NCBI GenBank assembly: GCA_963758555.1
Contig: CAVWVW010000004.1
Location: forward strand, 186,001 to 250,000
Source: CAIUMH01 sp963758555
GTDB lineage: Bacteria; Actinomycetota; Acidimicrobiia; Acidimicrobiales; RAAP-2
Length of the DNA: 64,000 nt
Reading direction: 5' to 3'
Part shown: positions 1 through 9,201 of the stretch, piece by piece
How positions within the stretch are numbered: the stretch's first letter is position 1
How the letters are laid out: each line of letters starts with the position of its first letter
The notes under the pieces: model-generated
What the model was told of the DNA's origin: nothing
The model's database searches: none
The model's input: only the letters and a program-made list of their open reading frames with translations
Translations under genes and position numbers: made by a program

Positions 1-1206
1 AGCAGCACCGTCCCCGAGGGGCTCTCCGCCTTCAAGGATCTGCGCGTCATCGAGCTCGGCGTCTGGGTGGCGGCTCCCTCAGCAGCGGCGCTGCTCGCCG
101 ATTGGGGAGCCGACGTCATCAAGATCGAGGCACCGTCGGGCGATCCGATGCGAGCCGCCTTCGCCTCGATCGGCTTCGGCGACGTTCCCAACCCGGCCTT
201 TGCCTTGGACAACCGCGGCAAGCGGAGCGTGGTGCTCGACCTGCGCGACGAAGAGGGACGAGCGCGGCTCGAAGAGCTCTTGGCCACCGCCGACGTCTTC
301 GTCTCCAACCTGCGACCCGACGCTCTCGACAGCCTCGACCTCGAGGCGGAGGCGACGCTCGCTCGACACCCGCACCTCGTCTACTGCAGCGTCTCGGGCT
401 ACGGCCTGCGAGGCGAGGACCGAAACCGACCTGCCTACGACGTCGGGGCCTTCTGGGCTCGCTCGGGGCTGTCCTCGCAGCTCTCCGACCAAACAGGCGT
501 GCCGCTCAACGTCCGCGGTGGCATCGGCGACCACATCAGCGGCCTCACCGCGCTGGCGGGGATCTTGGGTGCGGTCATCGAGCAGCGCCACACCGGCGAG
601 GGGCGCGTCGTCGAGGTCTCGTTGCAGCGCACCGGTGCCTACGTGCTCGGCTGGGACCTCAGCTTGCAGTCTGGGCTCGGCAAGGTGGCAGGTTCAGAGC
701 CTCGCCACGCCATCCAGACGCCGCTGATGAACTCGTATCAGGCCAGCGATGGCAAGTGGTTCTTCTTCACCGCCCTCGAGGCGGGCAGGCACCTCGAGAA
801 CATCTACAAGGCGCTGGAGCGTCCCGACCTCCTCGACGACGAGCGCTTTCAGAGCGCGAGGTCGCTCCGCAAGCACCGCGGCGAGGTCATCTCTGTCTTG
901 GACGAGATCATCGCCACCCAGCCCCTTGCCTACTGGGCGAGGCGCTTCGACGACCACGGCGTGTGGTGGGCACCGGTCCAGACGCCCCCCGAGGTGCTGG
1001 CTGACCCTCAGCTGCTCGCCAACGACGGCTTCATCGAGATCGACGACCCGGAGAACCCCGTGCACTGGGCGGTCAACGGACCGATCTCCTTCTCCGACCT
1101 CCCTGTGGCCAGGGCAGCGGCCGCCAAGGCCCCGCTGCTCGGTGAGCACACCGACGAGGTCCTCGCCGAGCTGCGCCACACCGCTCAGGGTGACGCTGGC
1201 TCTTAG
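1..1206 (+). CDS. CaiB/BaiF (family III) CoA-transferase, 5' end missing
   Basis: This moves CoA between an acyl-CoA donor and a carboxylic acid acceptor, usually to activate a substrate for beta-oxidation. The frame is open from the first base (SSTVPEGLSAFKDLRVIELG), so the true start lies left of the window. Visible family hallmarks are the N-terminal Rossmann-like part (LLADWGADVIKIEAPSGDPMR), NLRPDALDSL, and the GIGDHISG segment. The Asp in GIGDHISG aligns with the catalytic Asp of formyl-CoA transferase (GDSGTG). The remaining 401 residues are close to the full family length, so little is missing. Its stop codon overlaps the stop of the convergent acyl-CoA dehydrogenase. The acid substrate cannot be told from sequence. 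Confidence 0.9.
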   Translation, partial: SSTVPEGLSAFKDLRVIELGVWVAAPSAAALLADWGADVIKIEAPSGDPMRAAFASIGFGDVPNPAFALDNRGKRSVVLDLRDEEGRARLEELLATADVFVSNLRPDALDSLDLEAEATLARHPHLVYCSVSGYGLRGEDRNRPAYDVGAFWARSGLSSQLSDQTGVPLNVRGGIGDHISGLTALAGILGAVIEQRHTGEGRVVEVSLQRTGAYVLGWDLSLQSGLGKVAGSEPRHAIQTPLMNSYQASDGKWFFFTALEAGRHLENIYKALERPDLLDDERFQSARSLRKHRGEVISVLDEIIATQPLAYWARRFDDHGVWWAPVQTPPEVLADPQLLANDGFIEIDDPENPVHWAVNGPISFSDLPVARAAAAKAPLLGEHTDEVLAELRHTAQGDAGS

Positions 1207-2366
1207 GCCTGCTTCGCTCGGGCCAGCAGCCCACGGGCGATCACGAGGCGCTGGATCTCGTTGGTGCCCTCGCCGATGACCATCAAGGGAGCGTCCCGAT
1301 AGAGGCGCTCGACCACGAACTCGGTGGTGTAGCCCACCCCTCCGTGGATCCGCATCGCCTCGGTGGCCAGCTCCAAGGCGGTCTCGCTGGCGAACAGCTT
1401 GGCCATCCCCGCCTCGACGTCACAGCGAAGGCCCGCCATCTTGCGGTCTGCCGCGTTCCGGGTGAGCAGGCGGGCTGCTTCCAGGTGGGTCGCCATGTCC
1501 GCCAGCTTGAGCTGGATCGCCTGGTGCTCAGCGATCGGCTTGCCCATGGTCTCTCGCTGCTGGGCGTAGGTGAGCGAGGCGTCGAAGGCTGCTCGAGCGA
1601 CGCCGACGGCGCGAGCGGCGATGTTGATCCGCCCGACTTCGAGCACGCCGAGGATCTGCGGCAGACCTCGACCGAGGGTCCCGATCAGGTTGGCCGCCGG
1701 GATCCGGTGATCGACGTAGGCCATCTCGACGGTCTCGACGCCCCGATAGCCGAGCTTGCCCACGTGCTTGCTCACCGAGATGCCCTCGAAGGACTCGCCC
1801 GGCTCCTTCTCGACGATGAAGGTCGAGATGCCCTCCTCGGTCCGCGCCGCCAAGGCCACGATGCTGGCCCTCTCACCGTTGGTCACCCAGGCCTTCGAGC
1901 CGGTGATGACGTACTCCTCGCCGTCGAGCACGGCTTTGCAGGCGATGGCTCGAGTGTCGCTGCCCGCATCGGGCTCAGAGAGCGACAGCGCGCCGCGCCG
2001 CTCCCCCGTGGCCATCGAGGGCAGGAGCCGCTGCTTCTGCTCCTCGGTGCCGTGGGCCATGATCAGCGTGGCGGCCATGGTGTGGGTGTTGATGATGCCC
2101 GTCAAGCTCATCCAGCCGTAGGCGATCTCCTCGATGATGCTGATGTAGGTCAGCAGATCCAGCCCGAGACCGCCGTAGGCCTCTGGGATGGTGATGCCGA
2201 AGAGGCCCATCTCCCTCATCTGCTCGACGATCGAAGCGGGGAAGGTGTCCTCTCGCTCCAACGTGGCCGCCACCGGGATGACCTCGTGGGCGACGAAGCG
2301 ACGGACCGTCTGGACCATCTCCTCGCGGACTGCTTCGTCGATCGCTTCTGGGTACATCGAGGTCAT
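1203..2366 (-). CDS. Acyl-CoA dehydrogenase (medium/short-chain type)
   Basis: This FAD enzyme introduces the alpha-beta double bond in acyl-CoA. It shows the family signatures SLSEPDAGSDT and GSKAWVTNG, the C-terminal RIHGGVGYTTEF, and GEGTNEIQR, which carries the catalytic Glu at the MCAD position. Full length is about 387 residues. I chose the ATG at 2366 (MTSMYPEAIDEAV) because a GGAG lies 9 bases upstream; the open frame continues upstream but as low-quality Arg/Pro-rich sequence. It is divergent from the acyl-CoA ligase at 2506, and a TCAANNNNTTGA palindrome sits between them, so the two promoters may be co-regulated. Confidence 0.92.
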   Translation of the reverse strand: MTSMYPEAIDEAVREEMVQTVRRFVAHEVIPVAATLEREDTFPASIVEQMREMGLFGITIPEAYGGLGLDLLTYISIIEEIAYGWMSLTGIINTHTMAATLIMAHGTEEQKQRLLPSMATGERRGALSLSEPDAGSDTRAIACKAVLDGEEYVITGSKAWVTNGERASIVALAARTEEGISTFIVEKEPGESFEGISVSKHVGKLGYRGVETVEMAYVDHRIPAANLIGTLGRGLPQILGVLEVGRINIAARAVGVARAAFDASLTYAQQRETMGKPIAEHQAIQLKLADMATHLEAARLLTRNAADRKMAGLRCDVEAGMAKLFASETALELATEAMRIHGGVGYTTEFVVERLYRDAPLMVIGEGTNEIQRLVIARGLLARAKQA

Positions 2367-2436
2367 CTGCGGGTCTCCATGACGTCTTGGATCGCCCGGT
2401 CGAGGCGGTCGCGTTGCGAGGGGGTCCCTTTGGACC

Positions 2437-2448
2437 TCAACAACTTGA
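2437..2448. promoter_or_regulatory. Operator-like palindrome TCAA-CAAC-TTGA
   Basis: An inverted repeat with 4-bp arms lies in the 139-bp gap between two divergent genes, an acyl-CoA dehydrogenase and an acyl-CoA ligase. The extended form CTCAACAACTTGATG matches the site at 12715-12726 (CTCAACTACTTGACG) at 13 of 15 positions. A weaker copy lies at 13667-13678. All three lie in promoter gaps of catabolic genes, which argues for a shared repressor. The binding protein is unknown. Confidence 0.4.
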
Positions 2449-2505
2449 TGACGATACACTCCACCCGGTTAGACGCCCATCTGGAGCACAGGGGGAGCAC
2501 GCTCT

Positions 2506-4026
2506 ATGGCTTCGGCCCTCATGCATCACGGGCTCGAGTCCGCGGCCCAGCAGTTCCCTGAGCGCACCGCGCTCCTCCTCGACGAAGACTCGCTCAGCTT
2601 TGCCGAGCTCGACGAGCTGAGCAATGCCTTCGCACACGCCTTGGCGGCGCGCGGCGTGACCCAGGGCGATCGTGTGGCGATGATGCTCACGAACCGCCTC
2701 GAGTTCTCTGCTGCCCTCCACGGGGTGAGCAAGCTGGGCGCTGCGGCGATCCTGATCAGCCCCGCGTGGAAGAGCTTCGAGGTGGCCCACGCCGTCTCCC
2801 TGACCATGCCCGCCTTCGGCTACGCCGACGGTCCCTCCGTGGGCGTCCTCGCCGAGATCCTCGGGCCCGAGCTCGTGGTCGATCTCGATGGCGACGAGGC
2901 GCCGACTCGCCTGAACGCTGAGGTCAGCGCGCCTCACGCCCCCGCCATCGATGCGGCCGATGAGGCGGTGCTCGTCTTCAGCTCCGGCACCACCGATCGG
3001 CCCAAGGCCGTGCGCCACACCCATCACTCCATCGGGCGAGGCACCGATCACTGGATCGAGGCGCTCGGGCTCACGGGCGACGATCGCTTCCAGATCGTCA
3101 CGCCGCCTTCGCACATCCTCGGAGCGCTGAACCTGCTGGCTGCAGCCAAGGCGGGCTCCACCGTCAGGCTGCACCGCCGCTTCGATCTCGACGAGAGCCT
3201 TCGACGCGTGGCGTCGGATCGCTTGACCTTGGAGATGGCGGTCGCACCCATCGCGTTGGCGATGGCGAACCATCCCGACCTCGAGTCCTATGACCTCTCG
3301 TCGCTTCGCTACATCATGTGGGGCGCCACGCCGGTGACCGCCAGCGTGGCAGAGACGGTCACCCGGCGGACCGGCGTGCCATGGCTGCCCGCCTACGGAG
3401 CCAGCGAGGTGCCCGTGATCGCGTGCAACCCCGTCGAGGAGCCGAGCGCCTGGCGCCTTGACTCGGTCGGCAAGCCCGTCGGCGACGTCACGCTGCGCGT
3501 CGCCGATCTCGAGACGGGGGAGGTCTTGGCATCCGGCGGCATCGGAGAGATCCAGATCTCGAGCGAGAGCACCATGATCGGCTACCTGCCCGAGGAGGCC
3601 TCGACCGAGGCCTTCGCGGACGGCTGGTACCGCACAGGTGACGTCGGATGGCTCGAGCCCGACGGCTGGGTGCACCTGACGGATCGCTGCAAGGAGATGA
3701 TCAAGGTCAACGGCTTCCAGGTCGCTCCCGCCGAGATCGAAGCGGTCCTCCTCGGCCATCCAGACGTCGTCGACTGTGCCGTCTTCGGCGTCGACGACGA
3801 GCGCGCCGGCGAGGTGCCGGTAGCAGCCGTCGTCCTCGCCGCTGGGTCGACCACCCGCCCTGAAGACCTCCAGGCCCTCGTGTCTGACACGCTGGCCTCC
3901 TACAAGCGGCTCCGCCGCGTGCTCCTCGTCGCCGCCATCCCCCGACTGGCATCGGGCAAGGCGCTTCGACGAGAGTTGCGCGACGAGTGGGCCGAGCAGA
4001 TCGCCCTCGAGCTGGCAAGGAACTAG
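2506..4026 (+). CDS. AMP-dependent acyl-CoA synthetase/ligase
   Basis: This ANL-superfamily ligase activates a carboxylic acid as acyl-adenylate and then acyl-CoA. Its 506 residues carry the P-loop-like A3 motif VFSSGTTDRPKAVRHTHHS (residues 163-181). They also carry A5-like YGASEVP, A7/A8 YRTGDVGWLEPDGWVHLTDRCKEMIKVNG-type hinge sequence, and the C-terminal catalytic Lys in RLASGKALRREL. A GGGGGAG lies about 8 bases before the ATG. It begins a four-gene plus-strand operon with two acyl-CoA dehydrogenase subunits and an enoyl-CoA hydratase, so it probably feeds that beta-oxidation unit. Chain length or ring specificity cannot be deduced. Confidence 0.92.
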   Translation: MASALMHHGLESAAQQFPERTALLLDEDSLSFAELDELSNAFAHALAARGVTQGDRVAMMLTNRLEFSAALHGVSKLGAAAILISPAWKSFEVAHAVSLTMPAFGYADGPSVGVLAEILGPELVVDLDGDEAPTRLNAEVSAPHAPAIDAADEAVLVFSSGTTDRPKAVRHTHHSIGRGTDHWIEALGLTGDDRFQIVTPPSHILGALNLLAAAKAGSTVRLHRRFDLDESLRRVASDRLTLEMAVAPIALAMANHPDLESYDLSSLRYIMWGATPVTASVAETVTRRTGVPWLPAYGASEVPVIACNPVEEPSAWRLDSVGKPVGDVTLRVADLETGEVLASGGIGEIQISSESTMIGYLPEEASTEAFADGWYRTGDVGWLEPDGWVHLTDRCKEMIKVNGFQVAPAEIEAVLLGHPDVVDCAVFGVDDERAGEVPVAAVVLAAGSTTRPEDLQALVSDTLASYKRLRRVLLVAAIPRLASGKALRRELRDEWAEQIALELARN

Positions 4027-5070
4027 ATGGACGTCCGACTTTCAGAAGAGCAGGTGGCCCTGCGAGACGCCGCGGCCCAGGTGGCAGGACGGCTCGGACC
4101 AGAGACGGTCCCCCAGCTCGACGACGACGACCGCCGAGCTCGCCTCGACGAGGCGGTCGAGGCCTCCGGGTGGCGAGAGCTGCGGGTGCCCGAGGACTCG
4201 GGTGAGCCGTTGGCCTCCGGCGTCGAGGTCTGCCTCATCGCCGAAGAGCTCGCTCGTCGGCTCGCCGACGCATCGCTGCTCGGCCCCACGCTGGCCGCAG
4301 AGCTCCGTCGGCTCGTCGGCGCGCCCGAGGCAGAGGGCCGCGAGAGCGTGGTGATGGCGGTCGATCTCGTAGGCCTCGCTCGCTGCGCGAGCGGCGAGCT
4401 CCCCCACGGCGCGACGGTCATCGACGCCGATGGCGCGCGCCACGCCCTGGTGCTCCTCGGCGACGACGACGAGATCACCCTCGGCCGCGTCGAGGTCAAC
4501 GGTGCCGGCTTCGACGTGGATCTCACCCGATCGATCGCTCGCCTTGAGCCGGGCACCAGCGTGACCAGCGTGGAAGGCCAGCAACGCGGCCTCAGCCGCG
4601 AGGACCTCACGCGCTTCGCCAGCTTGGCGCTCGCCATCACGTGCGCCGATCTCGTAGGGACCATGCGCGGGGACATCGAGCTGGCGCGCGACTACGCCCA
4701 GGCCCGTGAGCAGTACGGCAAGCACATCGGGTCCTTCCAGGCCGTCCAGCACCTCTTGGCTGACGCCCACGTGTCGATGGAGGGCTCGCAGTCCGTGGCC
4801 CTCCATGCGGCGTGGGCCGCTGACGCCTTGGAGCCCGATGAGGCGCTGATGGCAGCCTCGGTTGCAAAGGCCTACTGCGCTCGAGCAGCTCGCCTGGTGG
4901 GCGAGACCAGCATCCAGGTCCACGGCGGCATCGGGAACACCTGGGAGTGCCTGGCCCACGTCTACCTGCGACGAGCGCTCCTCTCCATCGACCTGTTCGG
5001 CGGCGTCGACGCCAGCTTGACCCACGTCCTCGAGGGAGCGGGCTTCGGAGGTGACCATGGACTTCGGTGA
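4027..5070 (+). CDS. Acyl-CoA dehydrogenase, small-subunit type
   Basis: A 347-residue acyl-CoA dehydrogenase homologue. It starts directly after the ligase stop (TAG-ATG) and overlaps the next dehydrogenase gene by 14 bases. The C-terminus is recognisable (YAQAREQYGKHIGSFQAVQH, QVHGGIGNTWECLAHVYLRR), but there is no GEGT/GGT-EIQR segment. In actinobacterial steroid and side-chain degradation such proteins pair with a second dehydrogenase as alpha2beta2 heterotetramers (ChsE1-ChsE2 type). The tight coupling suggests the same here, which is inference. A paralogous pair lies at 7084-9174. Confidence 0.88.
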   Translation: MDVRLSEEQVALRDAAAQVAGRLGPETVPQLDDDDRRARLDEAVEASGWRELRVPEDSGEPLASGVEVCLIAEELARRLADASLLGPTLAAELRRLVGAPEAEGRESVVMAVDLVGLARCASGELPHGATVIDADGARHALVLLGDDDEITLGRVEVNGAGFDVDLTRSIARLEPGTSVTSVEGQQRGLSREDLTRFASLALAITCADLVGTMRGDIELARDYAQAREQYGKHIGSFQAVQHLLADAHVSMEGSQSVALHAAWAADALEPDEALMAASVAKAYCARAARLVGETSIQVHGGIGNTWECLAHVYLRRALLSIDLFGGVDASLTHVLEGAGFGGDHGLR

Positions 5071-6187
5071 CTCACCCGACGAGCTGGCCTTCCGGCTGCG
5101 CCTTCGAGCGTGGCTGGTCGAGAACAACCCGCACCTGCCCGCCTCCTCGACGTCCGACGCGTACTGGGACGGCGTGGCTGCGTGGCACCACGCCCTCTAC
5201 GAGGCTGGCTTCTTCGGCCTCTCGTGGCCGAGGGAGGTCGGCGGCCAGGGGCTGGCGAGCATCTACGACGTGATCGTCGACGAGGAGCTCGCCGCCGACG
5301 GCGCACCTCCTCGCCCCTCGGTCGGGTACCTCGTCCAGGGGATGCTCCGCCACGGGAGCGAGGACCTGCAGCGTCGATTCCTGCCTGGGCTGGTGGACGG
5401 CACCGAGCGCTGGTGCCAGGGCTTCAGCGAGCCTGACGCTGGCTCGGACCTCGCCTCGTTGCGCACGAGGGCGGTCAAAGACGGCGACGAGTACGTGATC
5501 ACCGGGCACAAGGTCTGGACGAGCTACTCCGACGCTGCCGATTGGTGCCTGGTGCTGACGCGCACCGACACCGAGGTGGCCAAGCACAAGGGCCTCTCAG
5601 CCTTCATCGTGCCCATGGACCAGCCCGGCATCGAGCAGCGTCCCCTGCCGATGATCAACGGGACGACCCGAGAGTTCGGTGAGGTCCTCTTCGACGGCGC
5701 CCGCGTGCCCGCGGCGAACATGGTCGGCGAGCTCGGCGAGGGCTGGGCGCTGGCGATGACCATCGTCAGCCACGAGCGAGAGCCGGGCGAGCTCGGCTTC
5801 ATGGCGCGCTACAAGAAGCTGGCCACAGAGCTCGTGACCCTTGCCAGCAAGGAGCCCGAGCGCTACGGACCAGAGCAGCGCCGTGACCTCGCGTGGGCGG
5901 TGGTCGAAGCGGAGATGCTTCGGCTCCACGTGTGCCGTCGCCTCTCTGAGCGCTACGACGGGCTCACCCATGGCTCCGAGGGCTCGGTCGACAAGCTGCT
6001 CATGACCTACGCCGAGCAGGCCGTCGGCCACGCCTCGCTGGCCATCGGTGGCAGCACGCGAGCCGACGCCGATGACACCTGGCTCAAGGTCTATCTCTAC
6101 AGCCGTGCCCAGAGCGTCATGGGAGGCACCTCCCAGATCCAGCGCAACCTCATCGCCACCCGACTCTTGGAGCTGCCCACCTCATGA
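5057..6187 (+). CDS. Acyl-CoA dehydrogenase, large-subunit type
   Basis: A 376-residue acyl-CoA dehydrogenase with RWCQGFSEPDAGSDLAS and GHKVWTSYSDAADWCLV (flavin and substrate contacts) and a C-terminal MGGTSQIQRNLIATRLLELP. In the last motif Gly replaces the MCAD-type catalytic Glu (xEGT), so the base must sit elsewhere, for example at the IVD/LCAD-type position, or in the partner subunit. I chose the ATG at 5057 because GGAGG lies 5 bases upstream; the GTG at 5051 is in that ribosome site. It is coupled to the small-subunit gene upstream and to the hydratase gene (ATGA overlap) downstream. Confidence 0.9.
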   Translation: MDFGDSPDELAFRLRLRAWLVENNPHLPASSTSDAYWDGVAAWHHALYEAGFFGLSWPREVGGQGLASIYDVIVDEELAADGAPPRPSVGYLVQGMLRHGSEDLQRRFLPGLVDGTERWCQGFSEPDAGSDLASLRTRAVKDGDEYVITGHKVWTSYSDAADWCLVLTRTDTEVAKHKGLSAFIVPMDQPGIEQRPLPMINGTTREFGEVLFDGARVPAANMVGELGEGWALAMTIVSHEREPGELGFMARYKKLATELVTLASKEPERYGPEQRRDLAWAVVEAEMLRLHVCRRLSERYDGLTHGSEGSVDKLLMTYAEQAVGHASLAIGGSTRADADDTWLKVYLYSRAQSVMGGTSQIQRNLIATRLLELPTS

Positions 6188-6966
6188 TCGACTACGACCT
6201 GCCTCAAGAGATCCAGATCGCCGCCGAAGGCACCATCCGCATCGTGACCCTCAACCGGCCCGAGGCGCTCAACGCCACCAACGAGGTGCTCCATGAGGGC
6301 CTCGCCGAGCTCTTCGGCCAGCTCGAGAGCGACCGAGAGGCTCGCGCCGTCGTGCTCACCGGCGCCGGGCGGGCCTTCTCCGCCGGCGGCGACTTCACCT
6401 ACCTCGACCAGCTCGCCTCGGATGAGGACCTGCGCCGAGCTTCCCTGGTGGCTGGTCGAAAGATCGTCACCGGCATGGTCCGCTGCCGGATGCCCGTCAT
6501 CGCCGCGGTCAACGGTCCCGCTGTCGGGCTCGGCTGCAGCCTCGTCGCCCTCTCCGACGTCGTCTACATCGCCGAGAGCGCCTACCTGGCCGATCCGCAC
6601 GCCCTGGTGGGCTTGGTCGCCGCCGACGGCGGCCCTGTGGTCTGGCCTCTGCTCATCAGCCTCCACCTGGCCAAGGAGTACGCGCTCACGGGTGATCGGA
6701 TCCCGGCCAAGCGCGCCGCAGAGATCGGCCTGGCCAACCACGTCGTGGCCGACGACCAGGTCGTCGATGAGGCCCTGGCCTGCGCCAAGAGGATGGTCCG
6801 GCTGCCGAAGGGTGCGGTCGAGGACACGAAGCGCTTGTTGAACATGCAGATGGAACGAGCGGTGCTCAACACCATCGACTTCGCCCTGAGCGCAGAGGAT
6901 CGCAGCTTCGGGACACCCGAGCTTCGAGCCAACATCGATCGCTTCTTGGCCGCCGACAAGGACTGA
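6184..6966 (+). CDS. Enoyl-CoA hydratase/isomerase family protein
   Basis: A crotonase-fold enzyme of 260 residues, last in the plus-strand beta-oxidation operon and overlapping the preceding stop (ATGA). The oxyanion-hole motifs are clear: AFSAGGDF and VNGPAVGLGCSLVALSDVV. The usual catalytic Glu pair is altered. The region reads ADPHALVGLVAADGGPVVWP, with His-Ala where classic hydratases have Glu-Ile and an Asp before GG. That fits a recognised actinobacterial subgroup but makes plain hydration uncertain; isomerase or lyase activity is possible. Confidence 0.88.
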   Translation: MIDYDLPQEIQIAAEGTIRIVTLNRPEALNATNEVLHEGLAELFGQLESDREARAVVLTGAGRAFSAGGDFTYLDQLASDEDLRRASLVAGRKIVTGMVRCRMPVIAAVNGPAVGLGCSLVALSDVVYIAESAYLADPHALVGLVAADGGPVVWPLLISLHLAKEYALTGDRIPAKRAAEIGLANHVVADDQVVDEALACAKRMVRLPKGAVEDTKRLLNMQMERAVLNTIDFALSAEDRSFGTPELRANIDRFLAADKD

Positions 6967-7041
6967 GCAACCTCCGTCCTCGCTCAGCCCTCGGGCTTGG
7001 TGACGCAGGGCGAGCTGAGCGGGCCGCCGACCGAGGAGTGT

Positions 7042-7074
7042 GGACGCAAGACTGCGGACGCAAGACTGCGGACG
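7042..7074. repeat. Tandem 14-bp repeat (about 2.4 copies)
   Basis: The unit GGACGCAAGACTGC occurs at 7042-7055 and 7056-7069 and starts again as GGACG. It lies in the 117-bp gap between convergent genes (hydratase end 6966, dehydrogenase end 7084). No hairpin with a T-run is seen. It may be a slippage product with no function. Confidence 0.7.
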
Positions 7075-7083
7075 GAGCGCTGC

Positions 7084-8042
7084 CTAGAGCGGGAAGAGCG
7101 CCGGCAGCGAGCGGCTGGCGAGGAGCTCGGCACCAAGCGAGGTGGTCAGCGAGCTCGAGCCCCCGAAGAGCTGCTCGAGCACGACCACCCGTCGCAAGTA
7201 GCGGTGGTAGGGGTGCTCAGCGGTGAAGCCCATGCCGGCGAGGACCTGCTGGCAGTGCGAGGCGGCGATCCGGGCCTGTCGACCTGTGAACGCCTTGGCC
7301 ATCGAGGCGCTGAAGGCTGACTCGTCTTCCCACGCCGCGAGGACCAGGGCCTCGGCGGCCTCGATGGCGAGGTACGCCTCGGCCAGACGGTGGCGCACCG
7401 CCTGGAAGGTGCTGATGGTCTGGCCGAACTGGACACGCTCGAGCGCGTGGGTTCGAGCGAGCTCGAGCATGGCTCGGCTCGCACCGAGCAGCTCGTGGGC
7501 GATGGCCAAGCTCCCGGCCGCGACGACCGAGGTCCACCAGGGCTTGGTGGCCGCTCCGCTGAGCTGGCTCAGTGGAGCGGAGCCCTCGACCTCAAAGAGG
7601 CCGAGTGACGGATCGAGGCCCTTGACCGCCCTGAGCGTCAGGTGCTCGGTCGCCAGCTGGCCCGCCTCCACGCGTCTCAGCTGCTCGGAAGCAGAGCGTG
7701 ATCGTCGAGGGAGCTTCGTGAGCACGAACGAGACCACGGACGGAGATCGTGGCGGCGTCAGCGCTTCCTGGAGGTTCGGCGCTTCCGATCGGAGGCAAGA
7801 CGAACGAGCTGGAGGTCCCCTCGAGCCCAGCCGCTCGTGAGAGGACGTGATCGAGCGAGCTCGACGAGACGCCCTCGAGACCGAGGAGCTCGAAGAGCAC
7901 CTGGGTGGCGGTCTGCGGCTCATCGTCGAGCGCCTCAGCCCATCCCAGCTCGTCGAGGGCCTGGTCGATCCCCGGCACCCTCGTGCTCGACCAGCGCGTG
8001 ACGAACGCTGCGAGTGAAGAGCTCGAGGTCCTCCGCGTCCAT
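7084..8042 (-). pseudogene. Acyl-CoA dehydrogenase, small-subunit type, two frameshifts here
   Basis: Three reading frames join into one acyl-CoA dehydrogenase of about 318 residues. It starts at ATG 8042 (MDAEDLELFTRSVRHALVEHE), changes frame near 7980 (GIDQALDELGWAEAL), and changes again near 7700-7740 (LRRVEAGQLATEHLTL to the end). Each shift is one extra base, and removing both gives a length divisible by three. The C-terminus (FGQTISTFQAVRHRLAEAYL, YHRYLRRVVVLEQLFGG) parallels the small subunit at 4027-5070. ATG overlaps the stop of the large-subunit gene upstream. I think the frameshifts are consensus errors; true decay is the alternative. Confidence 0.75.
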
Positions 8043-9174
8043 CAGCGGTCGCTCCCGAGATCGAGGAGGCGCCGAGCGATGATGTTGCGCTGGATCTCCG
8101 CCGTGCCGCCGTAGATGGTGGAGGCTCTCGAGTAGAGGAACTCAGAGCGCCAGCGATGGCTGACGGGATCATCACCAGTGGTCACCTGGGTCGCCAGGCC
8201 CTCAGCCACCAGGTCGAAGACCGCTTGCTCTGCCGTGGCGACGAGGACCTTGTCGACCGACGTCTCAGCGCCCAAGCGACCTCCTGAGGCCAAGCGGAGC
8301 TGGGTGGCGCGCGAGCGAGCTCGGAAGGCGAAGAGCAGCTGGGCCACCTCACCGACTCGACGAGGGTCGAGGGCTCCAGGCTCGATCGTCTTGAGCAGGG
8401 TGTCGAAGCGCCGGTGCAAGAAGGCGGCCTTGTGCCAGAGCGAGGTGCTCCGCTCATAGGGGAGCAGATCCATGGCGACCGCCCACCCCTTGTTCTCCTC
8501 GCCCAGCGTGCGGTCGAAGGGGACGAGCACGTTGTCGAAGAAGACCTCGGAGAACTCATCGAGCCCGTGCATCGTCTCGAACGGGTCTGACGGTGATCCC
8601 AGGTGTCTCCATGTCGACGAACAGCGCGGTGATCCCTCGGTGCGCGGAGGCTTGGTCTCCGGTCCTCGTCAGCAGCACGCAGCGCGCGGCGTACTGGGCG
8701 AAGCTCGTCCAGACCTTCTGGCCGTTGACCAGCCAGCCCTCCTCCGTCCTCTCGGCCCGACAGGTGAGGGACCCGAGGTTCGACCCGGTGCTCGGCTCTG
8801 AGAACCCCTGGCACCAGACCTCGTCGCCGCGCAGCAGCTTCGGGACCATCTCCAAGGCGACCTCCGGCTCGTGCGAAGTCGATCATCGTCGGGGCCAGGA
8901 CCTCGGGCATGGAGTAGATCCCGGGCTCGGCCAGATCGCGTCGCATGAGCGACTCACCGAGATAGGCGCGCAGCAGGCCCGAGCCCCCGAGACCCCCGAC
9001 CCGCTCCGGCCAGCCGTAGCGAGTCCAGCCTGCGTCGAAGAGGTGGCGGCGCACGTGAGCCATGTGGCTCATCTCGTCCTCCATGGTGAGGACCCCCGTG
9101 TGGCTGGGCGTGAGCAGCGCAGTGTTCTCGTCGAGCCAGGCGTCGAGCGCTGGCTTGAACTCTTCAAGCTCCAT
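8042..9174 (-). pseudogene. Acyl-CoA dehydrogenase, large-subunit type, two frameshifts here
   Basis: One gene spread over three frames. MELEEFKPALDAWLDENTAL runs to about 8860, then DEVWCQGFSEPSTGSNLGS and NGQKVWTSFAQYAARC to about 8570, then DEFSEVFFDNVLVPFDRTLG to IYGGTAEIQRNIIARRLLDL. Both shifts are single extra bases. Correcting them gives 376 residues, exactly the length of the paralogue at 5057-6187, which favours sequencing error over decay. As in that paralogue, GGT replaces the xEGT carrying the catalytic Glu. It sits 27 bases after a SnoaL-like gene and overlaps the small-subunit gene (ATGA). Confidence 0.75.
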
Positions 9175-9201
9175 GGAACGTCGACGACCTCGAGTGGTCG
9201 C

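Noticed and set aside
1344..2561. Long plus-strand frame opposite the first acyl-CoA dehydrogenase
   Set aside because: Its protein is His/Arg/Asp-rich with no family features and mirrors the real gene on the other strand. GC-rich codon use creates such antisense frames.
2437..3759. 440-codon minus-strand frame opposite the acyl-CoA ligase
   Set aside because: Antisense to a clearly conserved ligase, with no motifs of its own.
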